From Acephala macrosclerotiorum (lineage: Eukaryota; Ascomycota; Leotiomycetes; Helotiales; Mollisiaceae): DNA of 64,000 nt. The notes under the pieces are model-generated. The model worked only from the letters and a program-made list of their open reading frames with translations, was not told where the DNA came from and ran no database searches. Below are positions 35,421 to 48,429 of the stretch, in pieces. The stretch covers positions 124,001 through 188,000 of the forward strand of contig MU119259.1 of the NCBI GenBank assembly GCA_014904845.1, in the 5' to 3' direction. Within the stretch, counting starts at the first letter, position 1. Each line of letters begins with the position of its first letter. The position numbers were made by a program, and so were the translations under genes.

Positions 35421-37528
35421 ACTAGGACTTTAGCATGACACGGACTGTATCTATATACCAATAATGGAGTTAAATTCAATGAAACGATGTCTTTGAGTCT
35501 ATCAAACATACGATTGCGCTAGTCTCAACTCCGATGTCGACGTCGACAAGACGTTCCGCTCTATTTGGCATGGTGTCGTGTTCCGCTCTGATGTTGCTTT
35601 CGAAGCGCATGTTGAAAGGACAAGCTATGAAATCTGTTTGAAGACAATGCGAGAAGGTTCTTCTAACCCTGGAATTCAAGTGACCAAAGTATCTAAAGCC
35701 CGCGGATGCTCCTTTCCCTTGAGATGTGGTAGTTTGACAATTCTTCATACATTTACTTGAACCTTTGCATGTGAGATTTTTGCCTCGTATTCCAGATGAG
35801 CAGATCTGCCAGAGTTATCATCACATTGTCTCTGAAAAGGATGTCCTTCACGAGCTTTCAGTGCTTTCTTATTTCTCTTACACTTACATTACTCACGGAA
35901 TACCCTCAAGAAAATGCTTTGAAATAGAATAAGTCCGTGTTCAACAAGAATTTGCACCAATCATCAGAACGAGATACGAAGGCTGTTCCGACGCCAGTAG
36001 GTTAACTTGACCATGGTATCAAAAAGTGACCCTGTAATTCAAACTAAGAACTTCTATTGGGCAAGCTTCTTATTTGCGAGGTTTTGAAGAATACGTCGTC
36101 GATAGTAGGAATTTGCGCACGCACTTAACACCTGCATTGAGCTTGTGGAGGGGTAGATTAGTAGAGTAAAGGGTCACTGAACATAATAACCACATTCATC
36201 CAGCTCTTTTCTCCAAGATCAGGCAAAGATTGGTGCGTAACATCGTGGATGAGAATATTCCCTTCCCCTTCCTAACGGTTTTCTTTTGAATTTGTTTTGG
36301 AGCCCATTGTCATTGAAGGTTTGGTGAGACTGTTTCAGTGGGTCCGGTTCCCATTAATATTGACTCGACACAGACAGTGTCTAGACCTTGAGAAATAGCA
36401 ATGAATAATTGAATAGCTATTTCGGGTAGATGATCAGAAGATCAGAAATGAGAACAAAATAGAGGTGCCAGTAATTAACTTGTGAGGCTGCTGCAAATTC
36501 ATTCATAGATAAATTGAGCATCGGGATGACGGATACGCGCTAACCTTGGTGTGGCATCTGCTTGTTCGGCAAAAAGAGGAGCCATAGAATTTTATCTCTT
36601 AGGGCTGTTCGAACTTGAGAAAAACATATTTCCTCGAGCTTTCCACAAGCATCGCCCAAACTCCTTCGAGAAAATCATCTGGGACGCGGGTTAACGGGCC
36701 ACAACGAAAGGCACCTCTTCTTCCTTGCTTTCGATTTTCCTTTCTTTCTGCGACGAGAACGTGCCACACAGTCCAGACACCAGTGGTACATGTCAAACGG
36801 CAAAGACAGAGCTCAACTCCATTGCTGATCTCTCAGACAGGACTGGGCATCACGAAGCATCTTGCGACGACGTCTTCACGCGGATTCCGACTCTTCCAGG
36901 TTCGTTAATCATTTTAGACACTGTTCAAGTTTTTTCCCATTTGTGCGAGTTATTCGCGCAAGAGATGTTCTTCCTCCCTCCCCACCTAAGATTCTACCAC
37001 ATTTTGCATTCACCACACGCTCACCTCATGTTTGGTTCATTAAGTTAATATTCACCTTCGATGTAGTGACTGCTCAGATAGTGGTTGTGGCCAGCACCAC
37101 CTGTGTCATCGAACAAACCACATCTCCTTTCTCCACGAGCTGACAACTCAGCCAGCAGCAGGACAGCAACGAGACCATCTGATACCCTCATCGATTCCAC
37201 CGCCTCTTCTTTCGAACTTTCGAATTCCACGCGACGGACCTCTTCGAAAGTCAAATTTCCCCAGCGACAAACGGGCAAAACTAGTCTTTCAACCACAAGT
37301 AGACATTTGGTTTCGCACTACAATCACCACGGTAATTTTGCCGATAATATTGGTGTAGAGGGTACCGTGTGCGGGGAGGTCGAATAAGCCTCTCCGGACA
37401 TCAGAATCTGGATTGATTCATATCACTGCCCAGGCTTCTACATTGGCCACCTCTGGCTGATACCAAAGCTTCTCACTTTAAAGGAGCTCGGGGTGAAGAA
37501 AATACCTAGCATATAGGTGTATTTCACA
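35421..37528. other. Gap between SFT2 and the LARP1-like gene
   Basis: 2.1 kb. A plus-strand frame at about 35497-35760 (containing DVDKTFRSIWHGVVFRSD) has coding-like composition but no start codon, no known domain and no splice partners, so it may be a relic. The final 900 bp are probably the leader and promoter of the LARP1-like gene. Nothing else seen. Confidence 0.45.
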
Positions 37529-40500
37529 ATGAGCGCTCCGCAGGCAAGACCGAACGGGGAGTCCACTCCAGCTCCACCAGTTTTTTCATACGCTATGGCC
37601 GCAAAAGGCCGCGGAACCCCAACTACGGCTTCGGCGACACAATCACAACAATCCGGCGCATCTGGCGTCAGCACACCCGTTAAAGACACAAATTCAGCAG
37701 TCAACACACCCTCGGGAGGCTCGGAGCGTGGCGACAGGAGTGTCAATGGGAGTCTCGACCTGCCGGCAAAGCCAGACCAAGTTGTAGGCGAAAGTTCTAT
37801 CCAAGATATCAAGGCTTCTGCATCAGCGAATTCCATTTCAACCCCGGCATCGCCCAGCTTTGGTACAGCTTCGACCGCGACATTACCGCGAGAGGAAAAG
37901 GTAGATGATGATGACTTCGTTCTGGTTGGGCCATCTGAATCAAATCGAGACCGGAATTCTCAGAATGGAAGTACGTCGGTAGAAAAGCCTGCTGAGCATG
38001 GTGAGGGTAAAAGAAGTAAAAAGGGCAAGAAGCAAAAGAACGCCGAGAAGGATGCCGAGAAGGAAAGGGAAAAGGAGAAAGAAAAGGAAGAAGTCAAGCA
38101 AGAAGTGCTGGTCCCAGCTCCTTTACCTACGGTAAATTTCTGGCAGCAACGAAAGGAGGAATTCGCCAAGGCGAAGCCGATGCCAGTTCCTGGCCATAGT
38201 TCTCAGCCGTCTTTAGAGGTATTGAATAATTCATCAACACAAGGCACCAAGTCTACCGATTCCAAGAAACGCGGCAAGGTTGGAGGTCAAGAGGAAGGGG
38301 ATAAGTCGGCGTCTCAGAATGGGACATCCGGTAGAGGTCAAAAGAAGGGGGCTGAAGGATCCAAGGCTAAGGACGAGCAGACTAGTAAGAGAGCAGGTCC
38401 CCGAGGCAGCAGAGCGGTTGAGAAGGAGGACAAGTCCAGCCAATTACCACCTCCAGTGGATGACGCCATTTCCTGGCCCACTCCTGACACAACTCTCGAG
38501 GAAGATAAACACAAGCCTCAAGACAGGTGTGAGAAGGAAGGAAAGGATGATGGCAATCAAAATAAGCCGCGACAAAGATGGGTTCCAGTACCTTTCGTTC
38601 CTTCTGTCGCATTCAACACTCCCATTCCGACGAGAGGCGGTAGAGGACGTGGAGGCGCTCGTGGTGGTCGAACAGAAGGTGGACGTCCGAGAGAAGCAGC
38701 AGGTGGCTTGAGCTCTGGTGATAAGGTGCAGACCTCTTCGACGGATGAAGTGAATCCTTCATTTGAAGGTGAGAAGCAGTCGAACAGTTCGCATAGAGCC
38801 GCTTCGCTACCTCCTGTAAAGAGACAACAAAGCGACCAAGCTAGCACACGCAAACCAGCAGTTGCACAATCTGCAGAGAAACCCAAGGCCAGTATCTCCA
38901 GGAACGAGTCGATCACCATGGCTGAAGGCCTAAATTCTTCTGCTATCCCTCAGTTCGACCAAACTCTCGAAAATAGCCAAGACCAAAAGCTCCCGCATAA
39001 TGAAGCGCCGAGGAGCTCGAAGCAAGAGCAGTCCCAGAGCATCTACCAGGAATCATACCCCCGTGGTGATCGACGAAGTGAGACGAGCAGCAGAGGAATG
39101 GACTCCTTCAGAGAAGGAGGTAATGCAAGCAAAGACAATGGCCAGCAGCCATCTCGAGACAGCCGGTCAGATCGAGGCCGAGGTGGATACCGCGGTAGAG
39201 GTGGTCACGGGAACTTTCCAAATGGCCAACCTCAGCACTCATTTATGCCAAATGGTCATGGGCCGCCAAATGGATACCCTCCGCGTCAAAACTCGGCACC
39301 ATATAGTCCACCTCTTCAGCAGGCCCCGTTCAGCAGCCAATATGCGCCTCCTTCACAAAGAGGACGCGGTGGCTCCAGATCGCAGTCAATACCCAGCAAT
39401 GCTATGTATGGGCGCTTCCCCAATGGCGGTCCTCTTTCTCAACACATCGCCCCATTACAAACATCCAATCCTATGTTCGACTACCCACACCTCCAGCCTC
39501 TCAGTGCTGCCCCATATAACTCTTACGTTGACGAGGCTTCTTTAGTGCAGCTTGTCACCATGCAGCTAGAGTACTACTTCTCGATAGATAATCTTTGCAA
39601 GGATGTCTATCTTCGGAAACACATGGATTCTCAAGGATTTGTGTTCTTGTCCTTCATTGCTGGCTTCAAGCGCATCAAGGCACTGACCACCAACTTCGAA
39701 CTTCTGCGATATGCCTGTCAAGAGTCTGAGATTATTGAAGTTATCCAGGGTGCAGAAGATGGCAAGGATCGCCTCCGTCGAGCAGAAGGATGGGAGAAGT
39801 GGATTATGGCAATGGAGGACCGGGATGAATCAGTGAGAAATGCTGGCCCGTTGCAACATGTACGCCTGCATTCAATACCCAAACTCCACCAAATGGGCCC
39901 CATGATTATACCAGGACACCATGCTATGTCACCTCTTACTTTCTCGCCCAACGGCGCGGCTCCTCCAACTTTCACGCCGTATGCCAATGGCATGCCGGCG
40001 GCTCCAACCATGAATGGCAATGGAGCTTTCCACCCCGAGACTCCTTTGTCGGCAGCCGTGGCAGAGTTCTCCCCTAGCCCGTTCCCTATCAATGGTAGCT
40101 CTGATCCTTTAGAGGCTGAGACGACTTTTCATGATCACGAAGTCGCAAATTTGACTCTAGTCTTTGCGCGTCCTAAGTCTAACGATGACCCGAAGCCCAA
40201 GTTGCCATTCCACAACTCATTATCCAGAACATTTTCCAATGGTTCTATTGATGGAAGAAGCATAGCTGAAGAGCTTCATGATGACTCACGTCAAAGTCGG
40301 TCTCTAATCAATGGCAATACACATGCCTCTGAAACGTAAGATCGTCCTCAAACCCTATAATTCAAGAAGCTCACAAGCCTTCATAGCTCTCCTGAAAGCT
40401 TTCGTCGATCACGAAGCCCTTTTGCACCTCTTTCACCAACCAAGATTTCCAGCAACAGCCCGCCAGTCATGTGGGTGAAAGGCCAGCGTCAACAAGCAGT

Positions 40501-40978
40501 TGTCTCTGAACATAACTCGGAAGAATTGTACTCTTCATTTCGTGCTCGAACACTGAAGAACAGAGATGCTTCCGTTCCAGGCGAAACCCACCCTGATATG
40601 GATTTGTTGTATGAGTTCTGGTCACATTTCCTTTGCAGGAACTTCAATGCACAAATGTATTCGGAGTTTCGAGAGTATGCCCTCCAGGATAGTCACAACA
40701 ACGCAATGAATGGGGTGAAGAACCTCATAACTTATTATGATGAAATACTCAATAGCAAGAAGAAGGTCATTCCCGAAATCTTAGCACGCCATTATGTCGA
40801 ATTGGTCCAGCAGGAAGATGCCGCAGGAGAGCGTCCTGCCTTTGAAAAACTTCGGGTTGCTTGGCGAAACGGTGCCCTCGATATCAAGAGCAGAAAGCAG
40901 ATTGGGAACTTGATCGATTCGAAATTGAGAGAAGACCTCGATCGAGTGCCACCACGTCGAAAATCCGACACACCATAA
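37529..40978 (+). CDS. LARP1-like La-motif RNA-binding protein with C-terminal DM15 region
   Basis: Two exons (37529-40335 and 40387-40978) flank a 51-bp intron and give 1,132 residues. The start is the ATG at 37529 (MSAPQARPNG). The N-terminal two-thirds is disordered: a Lys/Glu-rich coil (about residues 165-195), a TVNFWQQRKEEFAKAKP block, RGG boxes at about 367-388 (RGGRGRGGARGGR) and about 545-563. The La motif lies at about residues 670-740, with LEYYFSIDNLCKDVYLRKHMD and GFVFLSFIAGFKRIKAL. The C-terminal region near residue 1005 (LLYEFWSHFLCRNFNAQMY) matches the DM15 repeats by which LARP1 binds 5'-TOP mRNA caps. LARP1/Sro9-type proteins control translation and stability of ribosomal-protein mRNAs downstream of TORC1. 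An alternative acceptor 9 nt upstream (CACAAG, 40377) would add three residues. Confidence 0.9.
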
Positions 40979-42261
40979 GCGTTTCACGTTGCGGACAACT
41001 CGACCATCTCAAACCATCCAACATAACCCACATATTTCCCTGATATCACGGCTCGTGGCCGTGCATTATTGGTCAGCTAATTCGATGGCTTGACTATCCG
41101 TACTTTTGGTATTTCCAGTCCTTACTCTATGCCCTGCCTTTGCGCAGGTCTTTGGATTGGGTACCTGACCTTGATTGAGTGACTGTATCTACGAGTTTTG
41201 TTGATGGTATTCGGCGTTTGTTAGGAGCTCATAGAAGCCTGGAGATCTCTGCGGCGTCATTGCACCGTGCTCTTCTGCATTCATGAGCAATGGCGTAGCT
41301 TCCTTAAGTTCTTGTTTGCTCTATTGTTCATATTCTGGCATAGCCGCGGTCCTTCTCCTTCCAAAAGTCCACGCATTCACGCATACATTGCCATTTCGGC
41401 GTAATGCTCTTCGAAAAAAAAGACTACATGCATGCTCCGACACGGGATTTCAAATTTTGGCTTCTGCATCTGCTTTGAACGTCTATTCCAGGGCTGGTGG
41501 TTGAATTACATACATTAGAGAAGGGTCACGAAATGGGCTGCGTGTATCATAGCAAGAATGGAGCAACTGTTCGTGGCCGAATCGCTCCTTCCTAAAAGTT
41601 GCGCGAAGGCAGTGGTTACCCGAAGTAGAAATCTGTCAAATGAAATGCAAAATCTCTCCTTCAACTTTCCTAGTGAGCCAAACGATCCAGAACAAACACA
41701 TACGAAACGCGTTCCTTAGTTGATTCTTAACATAGAAGGCGGGTTGCGCCATTTTCGGAAGCCTTCTCAAGAATTCGATCCGCTTATTTCATCGAGCCCA
41801 CAGTACCTTAAAGTTCGGAATAGGAAGGACACAGTATCTGTATCTGTGCATCCTCTCGTCTACTTGAAGTTGATGCTCTCCCACCAGACACGATTTGGAA
41901 GTCATAGGCATGTATCATTTATCCTCATCCTGATCATGAAAACTCAATTCGTTCAGCAGCAAATTTGATTTTAGGAGCGCATCTTCAAATAAAGAGACAA
42001 ACCTAGGGTCAGCTTTACCTTCAAACGCGCCGTCACCTTCCAGGAACAAAGATTGTTTGTTGCTCCCACCCGAGTAGCCTTCGCAGGGACGGGAGAGCTG
42101 GTGAATACGACAACACCATTCACCACCAACCAGCATAGCACAAATCAACCATCCTACTCGACTTCCCCAGGTTGTCTCTCACCTCCTCTTTCAAAACAAT
42201 ACAAGTATCAAGCAGCATCGCTAAAGGAACAATTCTTCCAACCTGGAAACTCGATACCAAG
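40979..42261. other. Gap between the LARP1-like and FtsJ-like genes
   Basis: 1.28 kb containing the 3' end of the first gene and the promoter and leader of the second. No supported coding sequence or repeat. Confidence 0.5.
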
Positions 42262-44285
42262 ATGGGCGAATACAAGAAGACGAAGGATGTCGCCATTACA
42301 GCGGTGGGGGTTTCGGACGAAGATGCCTCGAGCATGGGTTCACGAAGCAATCGGGGCAGCGACCGAAAGTCTCCGACCTCTATGGACGCAGCAAGCAGCC
42401 TGGGAGACTGTTCCTGTTCAAGCAAGACAAGCACCGTGGAAGACTCCGCAGAGATAAAAGACGCAATGCAGGTTAGTGGTTTTGATCGAGATGATATAGA
42501 TATGATGGCAAGCCTTGAGAAAGCGTCAACTCACTCTAATTTTGAGGCTAACGAACTCTTTGGACAGCGCAACAAGGTGGAGGACATTGTCGCAAATCTT
42601 TCGAGGGACATGTCTCGAGCTACAATTGCTAATCAGTCCGAAGCATTACCAGAATCTATGGGTGCTATTCGTCCCCCAGAGCTAGATAGCGCTTCCAAGA
42701 TCCTCAAGGAATTCTTGCTCGAGAACTCGCTTGAGTTTGTCAGGGTCAATGCCCTCAGAGAAAAGGTATCTTACTATCGTCCTTCCGTACATATTCACAA
42801 TACTAACATACACCTAGGGTTGGTTCGAGAACAAGGCCAAGGGGGATGCATACTTCGTGGCTCAAAGAGCGAATGCCGATCATGCTAGTCAAAGAGATGA
42901 GAAGCTTTTCTTCGAGATGATGGCTCAGATTGGTGAAGAAATGCATCGTGTTACAGGAGCTCTCGCACCACCAAGAGGCGTCCAAGAATTCAAGGTCCTC
43001 GATATCTGCAGTAAGTTATATCGCTTGCCCCTTAGTTCCTGCTATCCGGGGCATCTTTCGCTCTCTATAACCTATTATTATTTCATTTCATTATCTTCCT
43101 TTCGCATCATGCTCGAACTCAATTTCAAACATATCTCAAAGAGCTTCTAACACCCTTTAATCAGTGGCACCGGGTGGGTACGCAGCAGCTATCCTCAAAT
43201 TGGTCCCAAAAGCGGAGATATATGGGATCACACTAAGTGAGAAGCCACCGCACAAGGGTCACGAAGTTCTACTCGAACACCCACAGCTAATATGCGTGAA
43301 GAAGATGGATGTCACCATGTTGTAGGTGTCTCTACGAACTCCAACATTCTTAGATCATCAAGGCTCTCCCGTCTGGGACTATGGGTTGCTAGAAAACTCT
43401 TACTGATGTTGTTGATTTCTAGGGCAAACGAGTTTTCCACTTCAGCAATTCCAAAGACCCATCCCGATTTCAAGAACTTTTCTCTCGACCGACCATATCG
43501 TTGGCACAAGTTCAATCTAGTTCTTTGCGATGGCATCAAACTTCGAACCCAAAAGAGAGAGCGCTGGCGCGAAGAAAACGAGGCAACTCGATTATCAGTC
43601 TCTCAGCTCATTCTAGGTCTTCAGCGGATCTTGCCAGGCGGCACACTCATTATGCTAATGCATAAGGTCGACATGTGGCCATCAGTCAGTATCCTTCATG
43701 CATTCAGCAAGTTTGCTCGGGTGAGTGTCTTCAAGCCCACACGCAAACACCAAGCCCGGTCATCATTCTATATGATTGCACAAGATGTTCGAGCAGAAAG
43801 TGAGGTCGCCAAGACTGCTGTGGACGAATGGAAGCAGATTTGGTGGGAAACAACTTGCGGTGGGAATGAAGGCACCGGAGTGAAGATCGAGGAGCCAAGT
43901 GAGAAGTTCATCCAAGGTAAGCAGCTGCCGTGTTTCTTATTTGAGTCTACTGATAAAGTCCCAAAACCTGGAACTTTTCGGCTTTTCGGCGTGATTTTCT
44001 TATCCCTCTTGCTGCTTTGGTATTGCTCAACGAGGCTAATTTTGGGTAGATGTGATCGAGCAGTTCGGAGATCAGCTCATCAAGCTAGGCCATGACGCCT
44101 GGAGACTTCAAGCTGATGGGCTTAGCAGGACTGAATATGCTGGAGATGGTAGTGGTAGCGTTAATGGGGGTGGTTCGAGAACCTCAATTCGTCGGCCCAA
44201 GGATCGTAGCACCCCTTCTAAGCTCCAAGAATCGTGGAGAGACCGCGCTGGCTCTGTGATCTCTGGGAATGAATCCCAGAGCTAG
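42262..44285 (+). CDS. FtsJ-like (RrmJ-type) SAM-dependent methyltransferase domain protein
   Basis: Five exons (42262-42765, 42818-43010, 43165-43321, 43423-43916, 44050-44285) give 527 residues. The intron lengths are 52, 154, 101 and 133 bp, and every junction preserves frame, for example KVLDIC/MAPGG and DVTML/ANEFS. The N-terminal 130 residues are Ser/Thr/Asp-rich and probably disordered. The methyltransferase fold begins near residue 170. Its SAM-binding loop is VLDICMAPGGYAAAIL (about residues 229-244), where FtsJ family members have DLCAAPGGWS-like sequence. Motif IV is FNLVLCDGI, and a Lys in IMLMHKVDMW is placed like a catalytic K of the K-D-K-E group. The C-terminal 60 residues are polar. 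FtsJ enzymes 2'-O-methylate RNA, but in fungi many such fused proteins are uncharacterised and the substrate cannot be inferred here. Confidence 0.85.
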
Positions 44286-46079
44286 TGATTCCACCAAGAT
44301 TCGGTCGTATATCGTTGGGAAGAATTTGTTTTCGTTGATCGTCCAGAATGAATGGTGTTCGGGGCCTTGGCTATCTCCTTTCACATGAGCGGGGCGTTAC
44401 GAGAGAGGGTCTCTGTTCTAGATTTGCTGGCATTTAATTTGCACTGAACTCAGTGAACTCAATAAAAGCCGAATCTGCAATACCCTCTGATCAAAGGAAA
44501 GTGAAGTACAAAATGAACCCGGTAGCCCTATCCTAGCCAATCATCACCCGAATGCCAACCTTCTATGATTTTCCCCTACTCCATCGCCCAGACCAGCTGA
44601 GCTTCTATTCCCACACTTGGACAATCTAGGTTTTGATTCCCGCCCTTCACTGGTCCCTGGCTCTAAGAAGGAAGAGTCGACGGCTGTCATCTCCTTGCAA
44701 TGCAGATTTTATGCCAACCGAGCTGCGAATGCTTTTCGAAGAATGCGTCAATTCGAGAAAAGAGGTTGCTGACGACGACGTGCTGGATGCAGTGCTGTCT
44801 CGTCGAGGGCAGGTAAGTTCCAGCCAGCCGGAAGAGGTCGAAGAGGCAGTGTTGGATCGGCCTTCAACTAATTAGCTTTGGCAGTGTTGGGACATCATGA
44901 GTTGTAACTCACCAGAGCTGGCAAAAAGCTGTTGTGGTGAAGACATGTTTGAGTTTTGGTAGTTTTTAAAACTTGTGGTGTGAAGGAAGGCTGGTTTGCT
45001 GTATGTTTGTATGTGTTTGTATGTGTTGATGTGCTGTCAGTTCAGGGAGGAGGATGACCTCTATTTATCTCACAACTTGCCTCGCGTACTTCCCCAACAT
45101 GCCATGGCTCGGTGATTGGCGGCTTCTATAAACAGTAAAAGTGTTGCGAGAGCTACGTACCTCACTGTTACTTGGAGGCTAGAGGATGTTCCCCCCAAGA
45201 AAGTCCAAGCACAGGATCTACAAACTTGGCGGGAGGACCAAGAGTTTGGATCACCTTGGCACCTTCAGCCGTAGCCTGAAGGGCCATTCCGCGTTCGTAT
45301 CAGCCGAGACTTGTCGGATTTTTTTTCAATCCATATTCTGTATAAAGTATAGAGCTCTTGACTGTCGAGCAAAAATGGAGAATTTGTAAATAAGCTTTCG
45401 AACATAAAACGATAGCTAGTCCGGGTGCCCCGCCACAGTTTTCTTTTGGCGAACAAACACCAGGACATTTTCTCGGCCAAAAAGCAACACAGACTGCCTT
45501 TGAACTACCGGCACTAGTAACTTGGCCAAGGGTCTTGGTAGGATTAACCGTCTTGGCTGTTTTTATTGTTCAATTTCTCAACTTCTCAAGCGGTTAGGCA
45601 AGGCTGGGCTGTGATACTGCACTGCAGTCAGTTGTTCTTGGCCAGCCAGAGTGAGTTGTTCCTTCCAGCATGAGTGATGTGCTCATGCGCGCATGACCGT
45701 GCTCGGAATCAACGTCGAGATCAGTTCGCCAAACACTTCCTAATGGTGTTTTTAAACCGCGACACTCGGAAACACTAGGAAGTCAAGGACTTTCACGAGG
45801 ACTGAATTGATCATAATGCGACACCGGACGAGTCAAGTGAAATGTGACCCTACGCTTCGGTCGAATCTTGCTCGCGGGGCTCTTCGATGTATGCCTGTGT
45901 TCCGGACAATCAAATGGAGCGAACAATTTCAGCCGAGCGTGTTGAATCTAGCATTGGAATCTATGAATTTATCCATCCACCCGTGATTTTACAGATTGCT
46001 TTTTACAATTGGAAAGAGGAGCACGTACCATCAGGTAGGAAAAGAGTTGACAGAAGTATGAGTATAGTCTCAGGAGAAA
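44286..46079. other. Gene-free stretch between the FtsJ-like gene and the ADSS relic
   Basis: 1.8 kb. A plus-strand frame at 44633-44875 (80 codons) has no recognised domain. A short imperfect tandem of TGTTTGTATG lies near 45000-45040. Nothing else is supported. Confidence 0.45.
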
Positions 46080-47395
46080 CTTACCAACACCAATGTACTT
46101 CACTCTCACTGTTCACGTATTAGTCGAGCTCGTCAGGAACTAGGGATTTGTGTAATTGCAACTAACCTTCTGTGAATTTCTCGATGAACTCAATGCACTC
46201 GCGGCGCTATTTTCTCTGTCGGTTCGTGGGCCCAGGGGAATTCATATCAGCTCTTCCAATGTCCCAGTTCTGCCGGGACTTTCCCAGAACCTCTATATGA
46301 ATCTTTGCTGTCATGCCTACACGAGAGGAGTCCAGAAGATTCCAGCAGGGCTGGGGCAATGAAACTGCTCGCCCCCTACCCAGATGGACAGAAGCACTTA
46401 CTTTCGTAGAACGATCGGCATTGACCAATGGGCTTTTGCCAACTCTCAAATTCTTGGTACTTGGTACTTGGCTTCGACCTTCTCCAGAAGCTCTAATCCC
46501 GCTGGAAGTCTTTTAAATTCTTCACTAGTAGCTGGGTTGATGTACGCTGTTGCGATTTTGATTGTGGGGAAGGTGTCGAGGATATCCAGTTTGGTGAGAT
46601 TAATTGCTATGCTAATTGGGTGTCCGCACTTCAAACGCAGGTGGAAAAAGGGAATCTCCGATCTCCCGGCCCTGCTCAGACTTTCTTGACACACTTTCAA
46701 ACAAAAAGCGCTGCTGTTAGCCAGTGCTGTGACCCTTAATTGGAAGTAGAGTCACAGTCTCACCCAAACCGCTGAAAGTCTAGACAAGGCCGGGGGATTG
46801 AAGCAGAGAAGGTTGTACTTACTAGGAGTTCACGGCGGCACTGTATCTCACAACTTGCAAGTCTAACCACCCACATCTTCTCTTGCGGCCGGTTGTGACT
46901 CCAAACTCCCTCCCAATGTCCCGGAGCTTCACTCCCCATTCATCCGAAGGCTCGGTTGGGAAGGGGTCGCCGCCAACACTGCTACCAGTATCAGCAGGAG
47001 TCAAGTAGTGATGAGGTTTAAGGGTTCGCTTACCGAGTGGTGTATGCTTTGACGACCATAATTGTTCTTAACATATCTCAGGTTCATCCAAATAGCTGCC
47101 CAGAAGTAAACGCATGTATACCAATTCCTTTCCAAGTGGTACCGATTTCCCCTGAGCCAAGCTCTGCCTCTTCGAGTCCATCAACTCTCTAGTGGAGATC
47201 CAAAACGACACTACGAATCATTAGCCACAAATCCCATGGCTTACACTGCCAAACTTACTAATCTCTTCACTGATGGGCAGTCTCTGCCTAGCATCTGAGA
47301 TTCCCTTCGACTCAGTGTCTGTTAACTCCTTCAGGAGTCCTGGAATATGCACGACACAGCCTGATCCGATGTAATTGATGGTACCGCGGACTAGC
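46080..47395 (-). pseudogene. Adenylosuccinate synthetase (ADSS) relic
   Basis: On the minus strand, pieces of adenylosuccinate synthetase appear in order but in different frames and with stops. They are INYIGSGCVVHIPGLLKEL (about 47385-47330), SDARQRLPISEE, VDGLEEAELGSGEIGTT (about 47190-47130), then [16 protein letters not shown] and [18 protein letters not shown] (about 46990-46850), NLTKLDILDTFPTIKIATAY (about 46610-46540), LELLEKVEAKYQ and a C-terminal EFIEKFTE/VRVKYIGVG split by a still-recognisable intron (about 46170-46085). The N-terminal P-loop region (GDEGKGK) and extreme C-terminus are not found. ADSS catalyses the first committed step from IMP to AMP and is normally a single-copy essential gene, so this is probably a decayed duplicate with the working copy elsewhere. 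Boundaries are approximate. Confidence 0.85.
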
Positions 47396-48429
47396 CCAAA
47401 TAGCTCGGGTCAGCGTTCCTATTTCATGTGTCAAAGTGCAGGAGAATGCCCCGGAGATTTGGGACATTCAAGGATCGAAATGCCAAGAGGTATGGTATTA
47501 AGATGACTCACTCGGAGGTTCCCGCGGTGTATGCAAATGCTTCAATCTTACTGTCATGTCGAATTGGAAAACCTGAGTCTGGGGTTCCGTTCTCGCGATG
47601 GTGGGGGTAGCGGGGTACAGAAGGCTACAGTATGTGAGCCATGATGCAGAAGCGACGAGGCTGAAATAAGTTCAAGTCAATGCAATCCAATTCAATACTT
47701 TAGAACCCTTCGATCATCCCATTTATTCAATTACGGACATTAGAGCTTTACCGAGGGATACGCAGCTTCCAACTCTTAAACCATAGGAATTCTTCAGCGT
47801 GTTTCATTCCCAAAACATGGAATTACATACAGTACTGTACATGTTTGCAAGATAGGGCTCTGCTCTGCATCTCGTCATCGGACTTGGCCGGTTCCCTATT
47901 TCCTACCGGACCAAACCTTTCCTCGGAGTCTTTGACAGCCTGTGCATACCTTTCATCGCATATATTTCAGGGCGGGCAAGTTTATGAGGCAAACACGGTA
48001 CTTATCCATATCCGCGACACACGGTGCAATACCCCCAAGCTCAGCTGTAAGGGGAAGCAACGTGGCAATTCGTGCTTGGAAAGATATGAAAAATGTATTT
48101 TCTTGGACGTCCTGACTCAAGATTAACATTTCATCCATTTCATAAAGTACATCGTGTCAATTCAAGGCTTTATGAGGCACCACTCTGTGATGGGGCCATA
48201 GCAACGCCGCATATGCACATGGCAACCAGACCAATGAATCAACAATACGGATTTCCCCACCAAAAAGAACCTCAAGATCTTGATTTTACGCCAGTTGTAC
48301 AACTGAAAATCTGGGCAGTAAATTGTTCCTCAACTTGAAATTCGTTTACTCACGAAATCTCAGGGCCTGTTAATTCTTCCGATTTCCTCGAGACAACCAT
48401 AAATCGATCAGACTCGACAAACGTCAAGA
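47396..48429. other. Gap between the ADSS relic and the GPI-protein gene
   Basis: 1.0 kb with no supported gene. It may include an unrecognisable remnant of the ADSS N-terminus and the promoter of the next gene. Confidence 0.45.

Noticed and set aside
37960..38919. Minus-strand frames within the LARP1-like gene
   Set aside because: Antisense shadows of Lys/Glu- and Gly/Arg-rich coding sequence.
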